This document shows positions 33,377-44,418 of a stretch of DNA of 64,000 bases, one piece after another (within the stretch, counting starts at the first letter, position 1; each line of letters begins with the position of its first letter). The DNA lies in the NCBI GenBank assembly GCA_020698575.1, contig CM036256.1, forward strand, positions 16,259,908 to 16,323,907, written 5' to 3'. The notes under the pieces were generated by a model. The model was not told where the DNA came from and made no database searches. It saw only the letters and a list, made by a program, of their open reading frames with translations. The DNA is from Bostrychus sinensis. Its lineage: Eukaryota > Chordata > Actinopteri > Gobiiformes > Eleotridae. The translations under genes and the position numbers were made by a program.

Positions 33377-34690
33377 AAAGCACACCCCTGCCTCCTGCCC
33401 TCTCTTTATTTTTGCCGCCATCTTGGATTTTGTCGCCACTTCCTGATGCTCTTCATTTGTTTGTCTTTTTCCCTGGCCTGCACTGGTAGCTAAAGAGCAC
33501 ACAGAGACAAAACTAGAGACAATAATGTGGAAGCTCTTTCAGGGGATGGTCCAAATTTGAGAAAAACTAAACAGACTTGCAACCCTATCAGTCAACAGGC
33601 CGCGTCTACCTACAGAGAGTTGGATTTTGTGCATTTTCATATGGCTATACCACACCAGGACCTGGACCTAAATGAAACGTCTTCATCAACATTTCAGTGG
33701 AACTGGGATGACTTTTCTGTTTGTCAAGAAACTGTTGCTTCAAAGAATTAAAAAAAAATACTACTCAATCTAAACTTGGTCTAAAAAAACCTCACCAAAC
33801 CTCAAAAGGAATTTGATGTTCAACTTCTATTTTCCCTTGTACCTTCAAGTCTTTTCTTTCCCTTTCCTCTCATTTTGTGGTGTTCTTGTGAAGTAAAACC
33901 AAAATGTCACCCCTCTGAAATGCAAGCACATGTAATATAGTTCTATGTATGTTTACAATGTTGGGTGTAAATGACATAGAGTTCAAGCATACACACACTT
34001 GTTAATAAAGGAAGTACTACAAGTTACCGTCATCAGACACACAGACGTATAATCTTAAAGCCCTGTTTTTACATGTAGGTGAATGGGTTTGGGAATGATA
34101 TTTGGGGGAAAAAATGGCTAGAATAAAAAGCCTTCTGTATTTTTAAAAAAGTTTTATTTTACTGTACAGAAAGTTAGAAGATTCAATTTCAGTAATAGAT
34201 GGCAAAAGTATAGGTGGTGTACTTTTCTGCCTCTTGGTCAGATGATGTCAAAAGATTTGTAATAACTGTTGCCCAAAACAAGAGAAATAACTGCTTTGTT
34301 ATAACAACATGAAACCACCAGTTTGCTTCCTTTCTTTTGGAATAATGCATTCAAGACCATAGTCTAGACTCTTTTATTTTACCCTTAAATGTCTCAAAGG
34401 AATCAGTATTGTTCTAATAATGCAATGCTGCAAAAATCCTAAACTTTCAAACTGGAAAGGCAGCTTCTTTCTAGCTAAAATGGATGTAGGCAGTTTGATG
34501 AAGAAGGAGGATGGCTGGTGCTGATTTGGCAACCCCCAGAACTGCATAACTCCCTTGCTCCTCTACAGCGGCAGCAGCAGCCAGCCAGGGTGGTGGTGTG
34601 CTTTGTGTTTGTAAAATTGTATTCTGTGATGTCTGTATTGTTGTAAAAAATGCTGAAAAAAGAAAAAATAAAACTTCTCAAATACCGTGA
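33377..34690 (+). other. rnf220: rnf220 3' untranslated region (inferred)
   Basis: The sequence after the stop has no coding signal. Two AATAAA signals occur, at 34004-34009 and 34667-34672. The second is followed within 20 bp by a GT-rich stretch (GTGAGTGGTCTG), so the transcript end is placed near 34690. Use of the first signal would give a UTR of about 0.65 kb. The exact end is inferred. Confidence 0.6.
34667..34672 (+). terminator. Poly(A) signal AATAAA of rnf220
   Basis: A canonical AATAAA hexamer is followed by a downstream GT-rich element around 34687-34700. It is the best cleavage and polyadenylation site after the rnf220 stop codon. The AATAAA at 34004 is a possible proximal alternative. 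Confidence 0.6.
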
Positions 34691-35683
34691 GTGGTCTGTT
34701 CGCAAAAAAACCTGGTATAAACAGTAAAAGGGAGGTAAGGATGGCCTTAATGCAAGATGTTCATGTGCTTTCTTTCTTTTTTTTTTTTTTTTTAGATTGT
34801 ATTCCTTATTAGTATTTTGGCAGCACTTTTTTCAATCTTCAGTTTATTTTCCCTGCCACTGTAAAATAATGCCCCAGAGTTTAAATAAATAGGGTCTGGC
34901 ATCCTACTTTATAGACTGACAATTTTTGAGAAAGCATGAGTTGATCAGCTATTTTACTGTCTTAGGTTTTTGCCTTTTAGTGAAAAAAAAAAAACAATGT
35001 TAAAGACTACATTATTCAAAAAAGGTTGTTCAACCCTCTGTAGAGTGGACCCAAAGATGACAAAATGCGCAGGAAGATTGTGTGAGTTGTTGTCCTGTAA
35101 ATGTCTGAAAATGGTTCATGTCTTTCCCCCTTTGTAAACTACATTTGACATTAATTAAATGATTGTAATCTCAACTTTATCTCAACTTTTTCTTTTTTCT
35201 TTTTACCTTTTTTGTGGCCCCTTCTAAAGGCTGTTTATGATGTGACTAACTGTACATTTACACTATAAATGTGGTATCTTAATGGAAGGGATTAATTTAA
35301 AAGGATTTAACATTTTAGACCTGTTTTGTCAGTGTCCAGTCTGAAATGACTCGAGACCAGCAAATTGTGCTCTAACTACAAGTGGCAGTAGGTGGCGCTA
35401 ATGCATTGCGCCAGAAAAGGTGGGCAAGGCCAGAAAGGAAGGAACTTTCTATTCTCGTAAGTTTGAGTTTGATCGATTCAATTTGTATCGCGGTGTCGTA
35501 GCTTGCTTTTCAGTTTTACAGACACTCTCTGACTTGGAGAAAGTTGTTATGAAGCGTGTAGCTTACTGTGTAAATGTTTAAGCTGAGCAGATTTCTAGAC
35601 CCAAAAACTGGGAGACACATATTTAACAGAACTCGTGCTGCATTTGGAATTACGAACTGACAAAAAAGCTCAGCCTGAAATCC

Positions 35684-36245
35684 CAGTGTTGCAATGTAAC
35701 AAAGTAAAAGTACTTAGTTTACTTAAGTATAAGTTTCATGTATCTGTACTTTACTTGAGTAAATTTTACAAGGGGTACTTTTACTTTTACTTCACTACAT
35801 TTTAGAGCAAGTCTCTGTACTTTTTACTCCAGTACTTTTTTTGAATTCGTTTGAAGTAAAAAGTATTTTGAATTTGATTTAATGTCATTAGTTTTTGCCG
35901 TGTGGACATTGTAGACAGAGTACATAAGTATAAAAGATGCAGTAAAGTTGTACTCTTCAGAAAAACCTCACCTACTGATTCAGTCTGTTCTGTTGCACCG
36001 TTAACCTTTAGTTTTCAGAACAGTTTTTTAGCAAAATGCCTTACATGTAACAAATCCATTAGTTCTTGAATCTGTGCGAAATAATTGTACTTTTTTACGC
36101 ATACGCATAAGTACATTTGACTTTTATACTTTTACATAAGTAGAAATATATTAAGGTGATACTTTAACTTGAGAAAACTTTTGCTCCTTTAGCTGTACTT
36201 TTACTTGGGTAAAAAAAAAAAAATTGAGAACTTCTTCCACCGCTG
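35684..36245. mobile_element. AAGTAAAAGTA-type hAT non-autonomous element with perfect 8-bp duplication
   Basis: It runs from CAGTGTTGCAATGTAACAAA to AACTTCTTCCACCGCTG, where the ends pair as CAGTGTTGCAA and CAGCGGTGGAA. TGAAATCC occurs immediately before (35676-35683) and after (36246-36253), an exact 8-bp duplication that identifies a hAT-superfamily insertion. The inside is dense in AAGTAAAAGTACTT and ACTTTTACTTTTACTT motifs and has no transposase. Confidence 0.9.
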
Positions 36246-36398
36246 TGAAATCCATACAAATTTCTCCCATGGAATTCAAAGTACATGAATCTAGGGCTTA
36301 AATTCTGAATATGACGACAATTTATTGATAGCAACAATGACATGGTAAATACATTTAATTACAGAAGTCTTTTGACAATTGTTTTTAAGTGTCCTGTG

Positions 36399-36807
36399 CA
36401 GGGCTGGGTATTGAAAAGAACCTCACAATTCAATTCATTTTTGATTCTTTAGGCTGCAATTCGATTCAATATCAGTTTGATTCAATACTGATTTAAATGC
36501 TTCAATATTGATTCAATAATAAGTAAATACGCAAACAATGAATTATCTGGTAATATTTTTAAATAATAAAGAGTGCAATATTTCTAGTTCTGGTTCTGGT
36601 TAAGAACAATCCAACCCCAACATGATTTCTTGTCATGGTTTATTTATGCAAATCTGTGTGAACTATGTGAATCACACAAGGGTGTTGCTCATAGCGCCCC
36701 CACTGGCCTGGGGTTTGAATCAATTCCTATGGTTTTCTGAATTGATATTGAATTGAGGGGGGAAAAATTGCAGTGCGTTGATGAATTGATATTTTTACCC
36801 ACCCCTA
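36399..36807. mobile_element. hAT-type non-autonomous element with perfect 8-bp duplication
   Basis: The ends are CAGGGCTGGGTATTGAAAAG and the reverse of TAGGGGTGGGTAAAAATATC. GTCCTGTG is duplicated exactly at 36391-36398 and 36808-36815. Internal AATTCGATTCAATAT and GAATTGATATTGAATTG repeats are typical of a common fish family. No coding capacity remains. Confidence 0.88.
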
Positions 36808-37489
36808 GTCCTGTGTATTTTTCTATTAGTTAAAATGGGAAAAATCAGGAGAACAACATTGCCATCTAGAGGACTTGACATCCAGCTTACTGTTCATAAA
36901 GCTCTCTATAAAACTCCACATAATCCCAGCATCATGCAGCTATCAGCAGTTCTCCAGATGTGTCAGCATGCTTTGGGCCGTGTGCGTTCCCAGTATACTC
37001 TTGTTAAACAGTGTTATAGAAACCAATCCTGCCAAACATCAGAGCTCATTTACCAACTGCCTGTAACATTAATTAGCAAGAATTACAACAATATGATCTC
37101 TCCTACCACTGCTCGGTGCTCAGATCTGGGTCCAAGTATTAAATAAAAGCAGTATAACACCAAGGTGAGGGCTTGTTAGACTCTGCCCTGCCCAGTAAGC
37201 GCTCCTGTAAGTGCTGTCAGATGTCAATAAAGCTGTTGGCCATGAGAGGCAGCCACAGCAGGAGATGGTCTGAATGAAGAAATTGAAGTAGTTATATGTA
37301 TGAGAAGTAATTTGCTACAGTTATAACAGTTATAAGTGTAGTGTATAACCGATAGTACCAGCGTAGTCCTTTTCTTAGCTCAAGAACAACCTGGCTGTTT
37401 TATTATAAGGATTGTAACCAGGGTAAGTACCACCACAGAAAATATTTGGCTCTCCCAGTACTATCATTAACACAATAAAATGAGCCTAA

Positions 37490-37800
37490 ATGGCACCCTT
37501 TCAGCAAGAATTGTCCTGGGTGCGATTCCCGGAACGTGTGGGGCCTTTCTGTGAGGAGTTTGCATGTTCTTCCCATGTCTGGGTGGGTTTCCTCCGGGTG
37601 CGCCATCAACCTCAAAACATGCACAACAGGGTAATCCTCCAGCTAAATACTCCTGACCAGGATCCTGGCTCAAGATCTGGAGAAAGGTGTTGCTCCACGG
37701 CAGCAGCCCACTGCTCCTGAATGGTTGCCCCAGTGGCATTGAAGGATGGGTCAAATGCAGAGAACAAATTTATCTATACACAAACACAATGAAGTATACC
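37490..37800 (+). repeat. SINE-like fish repeat with tRNA-like B box
   Basis: GGGTGCGATTCCCGGAACG resembles a B box. It is followed by GGGGCCTTTCTGTGAGGAGT, TTGCATGTTCTTCCCATGTC, GGGTTTCCTCCGGGTGCG, CAGCCCACTGCTCCTGAATG and GGATGGGTCAAATGCAGAGA with an AAC..TTAACCTTAA tail. A minus-strand piece of the same tail is at 50905-50965. Confidence 0.7.
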
Positions 37801-38334
37801 TTAACCTTAAATTCTGACCCAGCTTTAAACTGAGGAACAAAATAAAGACTAACCCAGAAAAATGCATTTCTAAATATGGACAACTACAACTGGGGACTAA
37901 CAGGACTAAATCCAGGACTCCACTGGACCTTAATTAGGACTGAGTGGTCTTCACATCACATTTAAAGCCCAACCACAATTCAACTAAGACAGGAATAAAA
38001 CTGGTGAAATTAAATTTACAACTGATTTCTGAGCGCTATTAGGGGGAGGCCCATCTACCACTAAAATTATCCATATCACAGTTTGAGAACCACTGTTATA
38101 TATGGCTAAAAACAGGAAAGAAAAATTGTAAGTCTTGTTACGCCATTATATATACATATCTCTCACAAACAGAGCTGCTTTTTGTGAAGAGATTTACATT
38201 TGTCTTACAGGGTATAAAGTGATCTCCTTGCTCCTTTACCAAGCTGAAGCTAATAGATTTTTTTTTTTTTTTATGACGTTCAGGTTCACTTCATTGGTTG
38301 AGCACTCATCGTCTTTTTATATGTTAATCTCCAG

Positions 38335-38514
38335 ACTGACATTGGGGCTTCCAGCAGATCCATCAAGAGAGGAGTTCACAGAAGGATTCAGGAAATTAAA
38401 ACATCTGACCCAAGAACTTCCTCCAGTCTCCATCAGATTCATTACGGATGTTCAGCTTCAGGACCATCCCCGACCAGAACTACTAATAATGATCCTGGGA
38501 CTCCATCTTTTACT
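38335..38514 (+). other. Candidate orphan exon, unknown product
   Basis: A 180-nt segment has an acceptor-like TTAATCTCCAG before it and a strong donor ACT|GTGAGT after it. The phase-0 frame is open for exactly 60 codons (TDIGASSRSIKRGVHRRIQE first), and a second frame (LTLGLPADPSREEFTEGFRK first) is open over the same stretch. I do not recognise either protein. There are no neighbouring exons to support it, so it may be a gene relic or chance. Confidence 0.2.
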
Positions 38515-39232
38515 GTGAGTAACAACAGTGATTGTATTGTACATATTTAGTGTTGATATAAAAATACAATTGTAAAAAATATGGAAAAACATTGGAAAAA
38601 CAGCAATCCTCATAGAAACCATTAAACTTTTTGGTTTGTGAGTGCTTTGTAGCTTTAAATAATGGAGTTAGATATGATTAGGGGTTTTTGTTTTTACTGC
38701 TGGGTCTCGTGCTTTTGTCAGCTCATGTCAACAAAGAGAGAAGTAGAAAAAGTTGAGTTGGATTGAGTTGAGTGTGTGTTTCTAATACTGGGTCAGCTCT
38801 TTGTATTGATGATGTTAAGTAGCTATAGGTTTGTGGAGTGGTCCATGAAGTTCATGACCAGCACCTTTCTACAAAAGTGACTTCTTTAATTTGTAATTGT
38901 CCTTCTGGGATTTAATACTATAAATATTACATATTATTGTAAGGCTTCGGTGGATATTGTGCATGGCATTGATCTCATGCAGCTAATGACCCATCAGCTT
39001 ATGTCCAAAAAACTAATAACACACAAATATCTTTCTCCATTGACTCTATGCCTCCACAAGGTGGCAGTGTTTGATCGGGATATTTGTCATGCAATTCTTT
39101 GTACAGGCCAAATTTTTCCTCAAGTTAGTGTTACATCCAAAAATGTATATATTTCTCTTCAAGTTTTGAGTTTATCTCCTTGATCTGAAGAGTTAAACAG
39201 TTATATCAACCGACAGTTCAAACTTAATTTAC

Positions 39233-39534
39233 CTGCAAGAAACTCAAAGCCACAGAGAGAAAGGACGAGGAGCAGGTCATTTTCATCTGTTTCATCTGCT
39301 TCCTCCTTTCATCTTGGTGAGCCCCCCAGGGGAGAACACTGGCCCACTGTGAGTGTGTGTTGGAGGGGACAGAGGGGGGGTCTCCAGGCTTTGCTACTGG
39401 ATCCCCAGATCTTGAAAGTGGGAGATGACAACACAAGATAATGGTGAGGAGGAATAACAGGGGTATCTGTGCTGTTATGAGTCCATACCTCCCCAAAACT
39501 CTCTGATATTCTACCTCTTCATCTCTAACCGCCC
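39233..39534 (-). other. Candidate orphan exon on the minus strand with one predicted membrane helix
   Basis: On the minus strand an acceptor ATATTTTCTGCAG precedes and TTGCAG|GTAAAT follows a 302-nt segment with one fully open frame. It reads AVRDEEVEYQRVLGRYGLIT, then a hydrophobic AQIPLLFLLTIILCCHLPL and a polar proline-rich tail. The product is not recognised and no partner exons were found. Confidence 0.22.
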
Positions 39535-39734
39535 CTGCAGAAAATATGGGACATTTTATTATGGAGTACAAGCGCATAATGGCCCAGTATTTTTGTCTTG
39601 CTATAGTTATGCCTTATGCACCAAATCAACCCTTTTCTGTTAATATGCATCAGGGCTGATGTTAAAATAATTATGGGCAATTAAATATTTCCACAATAAG
39701 GTAAATTTTGTAGTATTCAGTACCACAGTGGTCA

Positions 39735-39912
39735 CAAACCAGTGTATTCTTTGTGCTTGTCCCAAGTCTAGATAAATGGAGTGAGTTGCATCTGGAAAGG
39801 CATCTGGTTTAAAAACTGTGCCAAATGAATATGCAAATCACTTGCAGAGGGAGATGATTTGCTGTGGTGACCCCACAGGGAAGGAAAAAGTCAAAAGACA
39901 GAAGAAGGTAAA
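39735..39912 (+). repeat. Short composite RTE-like LINE derivative
   Basis: GTCCCAAGTCTAGATAAATG, AGTTGCATCTGGAAAGGCAT and GTGCCAAATGAATATGCAAA are joined to GAGATGATTTGCTGTGGTGA, CCCCACAGGGAAGGAAAAAG and a GAAGAA end. It has the same organisation as the copies at 13235 and 24985. Confidence 0.7.
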
Positions 39913-40773
39913 TTCAGTACTTGCTCCTCACTCTTATAGAAAGTCTGAAGTACTTTTCTACTACTTTATTACTTTACTGTGTTCTGTTCACATACTTTCT
40001 TTTTGTTAGTTTTGTGTGGTATGTTGAAAATGGTTCATCCATAGTAGCTTTGCAGAATCTGCCTTGTTGTCCTTGTACAATTCTTACAGTCTCTCAATAC
40101 AGAATCAGTGATCGATTTGCTCTGGCTTGCTCAGACTAGACCTTGATTATCATCTTAACAAACTACTTCTCATGCACATGTGTTTTTATATGCAGTCAAT
40201 CTTTATCTGCGTGTGGTCTGCAGGTCATGTCTTGACCATCATCTAATATAAAATACAGAGCAATACCACTTTTCTAGTATTATTTTCTAACATGGTTCTA
40301 ATTAGGTAATGATGTTTTTTTTTTTTTCTAAATACAATGACAAAAACTGCTGCAAAAATAAAAAAGTTATGGATGCTTTATCGCTAATATGCATCCTTTT
40401 CTTCTTAAAGGAGTGTAATAAAAGCAGGAGAACTGAATAAAATTATATACAGAGACTCTATAAACACCAAATAAAACATTAGAAACAAAGTATACTCTGC
40501 AAATCTCACATCCTGCTCATAAAAAAACAACAAAAACAAAGCAAACCAACCATGACTTGTCCCGTCTCTTTGGATTGAGTTAGGATTAATGCTGGTTTGA
40601 GGAAACAGTTTGAGGATTAGCTTGAAAACACAAGGTGTTGGCATAGGTGGCAAGCGAAGTCACAGCCGTATTTCATTCATGACAGAATTTAATTGGAGGT
40701 TGTCAAACAAATTCATAAACCTCTGGTTATTTAAATATTTTCAAAACTTTATAAGAGAGAGTGTCTTAGAGCA

Positions 40774-40975
40774 GCGGTTCCCAACCACAGGGTCTGAATC
40801 CAAAAGTCGCACCCATATATCTTCAGAGGTGTTATTGGTATCAAACATCAACTAATAATCAACAAAAATTTTAATTTGGTTCACCACGAAATTTTGATCA
40901 GTTCAAAAATTAAGAAAAATGTTTAGTCCATATTGACAGGAAACTGCAAACTATAAAAGGGAATAAAAAAATTGA
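40774..40975. repeat. hAT-like left end, truncated
   Basis: CAGCGGTTCCCAACCACAGG matches the common hAT terminus CAGTGGTTCCCAA. No matching right end or target duplication was found. The sequence runs into a SINE at 40976. Confidence 0.4.
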
Positions 40976-41150
40976 CAGTGGCCTCGGTGGCTCACCTGGT
41001 AGAACATCTACCACATGAACCAGAGCAAATTGGAGCTTGATTAGCTGGCTCTGCCAAATTTATTCCATGTCATTTCCCATCTCTCTCTCTCCCTACTTTC
41101 CTGTCTGACCATTGTCTCATTCAAATAAGAAAATTCAGTATCTTAAAAAT
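40976..41150 (+). repeat. tRNA-derived SINE (GTGGCTCACCTGGTAGA type)
   Basis: GGCCTCGGTGGCTCACCTGG plus TAGAACATCTACCACATGAA is the tRNA-like head. ATTCCATGTCATTTCCCATC, TCTCTCTCTCCCTACTTTCC and TGTCTGACC form the body shared with the minus-strand copy at 62225-62355. The B box is decayed. Confidence 0.65.
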
Positions 41151-41912
41151 TAGACCAACCTATTTCCAAAAATGATCACCAAAAAGTGCTAAACCAACAT
41201 TAACAGTTTTTTTTTATTTTTTTTTTAATAAATGCAGCATTACTCATGTGCTGTTAGAACAGAATGTAGACAGATGAAGCACTGATAGGCAGCGCCCTGT
41301 GAAGCCCCTGAAACCCCCCTGTGGTGATCCTGTGGTAATCAGCTGGTAACACTCATAACGGACAGGAGCTAATCTATGCTCTAATCCTAAAACTTAGATC
41401 TTAGTTTGTTAAAGGGGAAGAGTCCTCTGTGGCTCCTATTGTCATCAGGATTTTTACAAGCATATGAGTAAACTTCTTCATACACCGGCAAACAGTAGAA
41501 CAATGAGCAGCTTGTCAGGGGCTTAACACAGGTCAGGAGTACAGTGGTGCAGCTTCAGACACACATTTTGAGCTGTGCAAATTAGTAAACTGATGAAGGA
41601 CCTAGTACCTAACTGCAGACAATACAGTGTCCTCCACTAAGTCTTGTGTGTAAATACAAGCAAAAAATGCTTTGAAAAATGTCTTTATTGTTTAACCTTT
41701 TGATCTTTTCCCAAAAATATTTGCAAAAAAAAATATTATTAAAATATATTATCATTAAAACAAAGCAAAAAATTGTAAACAATAAATTTTTCTAAAAATA
41801 TATATGTGTTACATATATTGTATAGGTGTCATTATTATTGGCATGCTTTCAGTCAATTCTTTGTGCTGCCTCCATATGCCCAGACAATAACTCAGAGTCT
41901 TTTCCTGTAACC

Positions 41913-42386
41913 CAGGGGTAGGCAATCCCTGGCCCACAGGCCAAACTTGCCCCTCATCAACTTTTTAGTTGATATCCACTTTTATTTATTGCTATTACTT
42001 GATAACATTTAACCTATGTGGTTGTCAGTGAATGAGGCTGCTGTAGGACCATATTTGCAAGCATACAGCTCTCTGTCATGGTTTCATGGTTTTAGTTGCC
42101 TCCAACAAATAAAGAGAAAGCATTCTGTCATGATTACCTTTGCCTCTAATAAGTAGCCAATGTTTATCTAATTTGCTGCATAAAAATGTAGCAAAATAAG
42201 GGGTGATGCGGTTGGGGTGAGGATTTTTATTCATTTTTAAGGTATTTGTTTATTGATCTATATATTTTGTACACGCAATTGAGCATGCTAATATATGTTC
42301 AATTAAAGCTGCCAAGGAAGCATGACAGAGAACTGTATGGCTCATAGGTTATTTGGCACGATTGCAATCAAACTTGCCTATTCCTG
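41913..42386. mobile_element. hAT-type non-autonomous element
   Basis: The left end CAGGGGTAGGCAATCC pairs with the right end TTGCCTATTCCTG (reverse complement CAGGAATAGGCAA). Flanks CTGTAACC (41905-41912) and CTGTAATA (42387-42394) share the first six bases. The next element begins within or right after the right-hand duplication, which may explain the two changed bases. Confidence 0.7.
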
Positions 42387-42390
42387 CTGT

Positions 42391-43432
42391 AATAGACCCT
42401 TTTCACGATGACGTCAGACAACTTCCGTTTTGAGACGATGGGATGTATCTTCATTTCCAGTGCTGCTGCTCGCCAGTATGGAATTTACTCGGAGTCTTAA
42501 AAATTTGCCAAATACATGATGTACAGAAATTTGCTGATGAAAATTCACTGACAAAATGTTCAAAACTCGAAAAAGGATATACATTTTTCATTGAAGGTTA
42601 CTTATTTGATTATGAAGGTAAGTGTTTTGTCTTGTAGCTAAAGCTAGTAGTTGTTAATGCTGTAGTGTTAGCAATAGGTCTAACGGGGTGTGCGATAAAA
42701 CAATATTAGATTATGTTACGATCTAAATGAATGACAGTCTGCTTGTCTGAAAGGCTCACTGCATAGTACTGCAATGAACTTCTAATTAACTCTAGCTCTT
42801 CTAATGAAGCTCTATGAGTATAGTGAGTAATTTAGTTCGGTCTGAGCATGTTTAACTGACTTCTGGCTCTGATCCCTCATCATATGTTAAACAGTCAGAT
42901 TGTTGTAAGTATATTCATAATTAGGGATTAAAGTAAAAACAAACCATTGTAGTTTTGGCAGTAGATGTGAAAAGTCTATTATTTTGTCACAGACTGATCA
43001 CTACAGCAGAGTCAGTGTTCGAGCACAGAGCTTTACTAAATGAAAATATACTGTAGTACTATCCATTGGTATTTCCTGATAAGCAGATTGTCAAATATTC
43101 AGATAAACTCAGATCATGACATGATCTAACACTGTTTTATAGCGCAGCTCTATCACTTAGCCATGTTTCTAATGCTATCTAGCTACATAACAAAGCACTC
43201 ACTTCATAATCCAAGTATCCTTCGTTGAAGAATTAATATCCTTTCGCAAGTTTTGAACATTTTGTGGGTAAATATTCATTTGAAAATCGCTGTATATTGT
43301 GTAAACTTGTAAACAGCAATTTGAAAAAAGTCTGAGTGAATGTCATATGGGAGAAGCGCGGCACCGGAAATGAAGATACATCCCATCATCTCAAAACGGA
43401 AGTTGTCTGACGTCACGTGAAAAGGGTCTATT
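42391..43432. mobile_element. DNA transposon derivative with about 74-bp terminal inverted repeats
   Basis: The left terminus begins AATAGACCCTTTTCACGATG and continues ACGTCAGACAACTTCCGTTT. The right terminus is its reverse complement with about four differences over some 74 bp. The 1042-bp body has no transposase but starts with an exon-like relic (42423-42618). TA could be the target duplication (AATA/TATT at the edges) but this is not decisive. The superfamily is not assigned. Confidence 0.8.
42423..42618 (+). pseudogene. Exon-like relic inside the 74-bp-TIR element
   Basis: After the left inverted repeat a frame reads GVLKICQIHDVQKFADENSL then TKCSKLEKGYTFFIEGYLFD YEG, stopping at a textbook donor GAAG|GTAAGT (42619). 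An upstream ATG (42478) starts MEFTRSLKNLPNT in another frame, so one small frameshift separates the two halves. The KGY.FF.EGY.HD-like motif reminds me of SWIM/YqaJ-type proteins in fish mobile elements; this is from memory and weak. Confidence 0.4.
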
Positions 43433-43634
43433 GGTTGGACATCACATGAAAAGGATTAGTGACCATTTCTCCAGATAGAATTCAGATTTTAAGAGTGTAC
43501 TTGTGAACTCCCCTCTTCAGTTCATCCAACATGTTTCCATGGGATTCTAGTCAGGGGAATTTGGTATCTGGTGCAAAACCTTGATTTTCTGCTCAGTAAC
43601 CCATTTTGTGTGTATTTTGATTAATGTATTAGAT

Positions 43635-44418
43635 CAGCCATTCCCAAAGTCAGGAGTGTCACGGGCCCCTTAAATTTACCAAAATCCCACGCAGACCCCC
43701 AACAATACAACTTCCCTCGATCCCACATTTTATTTTCATGTTTTTCTCCATATATTTCTATAAAAACATTACAAAAGACACTGACTATTGGCTAAAAAGT
43801 GTTTTAAAGTTATATTTTTAAACAAATACACTGTAAAAAATAAAATAAAATGCTGCAAAAACTCAGTAACTCAAGGCATCCCTCAAGATTTTTGGGGCCA
43901 ACTCAAAATCTCAAGTTTTCCACACTTTCACTTAGTTTGATGTTCATATGTCTAAAAACCTTTCTAATTTTTAAGTTTTTCTCTCTATCATTATTTTTTT
44001 AAATAATTTTACAGCCAACTTACAGTGTTCAGAAAAAGTAATTATTTTGTTAAATGTAGTATATTTAGTTTTTGTTATTATCAATAATACTTTTTCTGAA
44101 CAGTGGAGTCAGTTGGCTGTAAGATCAGTTGGAAAAAGTAAAGATAGTGACTAAAACTTAAAATTTCAAGTTTTAAGATATATGAACATTAAATTTGGTG
44201 AGTAAAAAAATATTAGTTGTTGAAAACTTGAGATTTTGAGTTGATCACCAGAAATCTTGAGGGATTCTGTTGCCTTGAGTTTTTGCAGCATTGTTTTTTA
44301 CAGTGCCTTTCAAACTCAATTTATTTTTATGTACTTAATATCAACAGCTTCTGGGAGCCCCCCTGCAGTACTTTCATGGACCCCCAGGGGGCCTCGGACC
44401 CCACTTTGGGAACCACTG
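43635..44418. mobile_element. hAT-type element with perfect 8-bp duplication and a nested foldback element
   Basis: The ends CAGCCATTCCCAAAGT and ACTTTGGGAACCACTG are inverted repeats with three differences in 16. TATTAGAT is duplicated exactly at 43627-43634 and 44419-44426. The centre is filled by a separate near-palindromic element (43829-44305). No transposase remains. Confidence 0.9.
43829..44305. mobile_element. Near-palindromic (foldback) element nested in a hAT
   Basis: It starts CACTGTAAAAAATAAAATAA and ends GCATTGTTTTTTACAGTG. Arms of roughly 200 bp are inverted copies: AACTCAAAATCTCAAGTTTT on the left against AAAACTTGAGATTTTGAGTT on the right, and GTTCAGAAAAAGTA against TACTTTTTCTGAAC near the centre. 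CACTG ends recall EnSpm/CACTA elements, but no target duplication is visible. Confidence 0.75.

Larger units (their letters stand above)
34691..37400. other. Intergenic, transposon-rich, downstream of rnf220
   Basis: It begins after the inferred transcript end. It holds a poly-T run (34775-34794) and two hAT-type elements with target-site duplications (35684-36245, 36399-36807). The rest, including 36830-37150, has open frames without homology or splice support. Confidence 0.6.
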
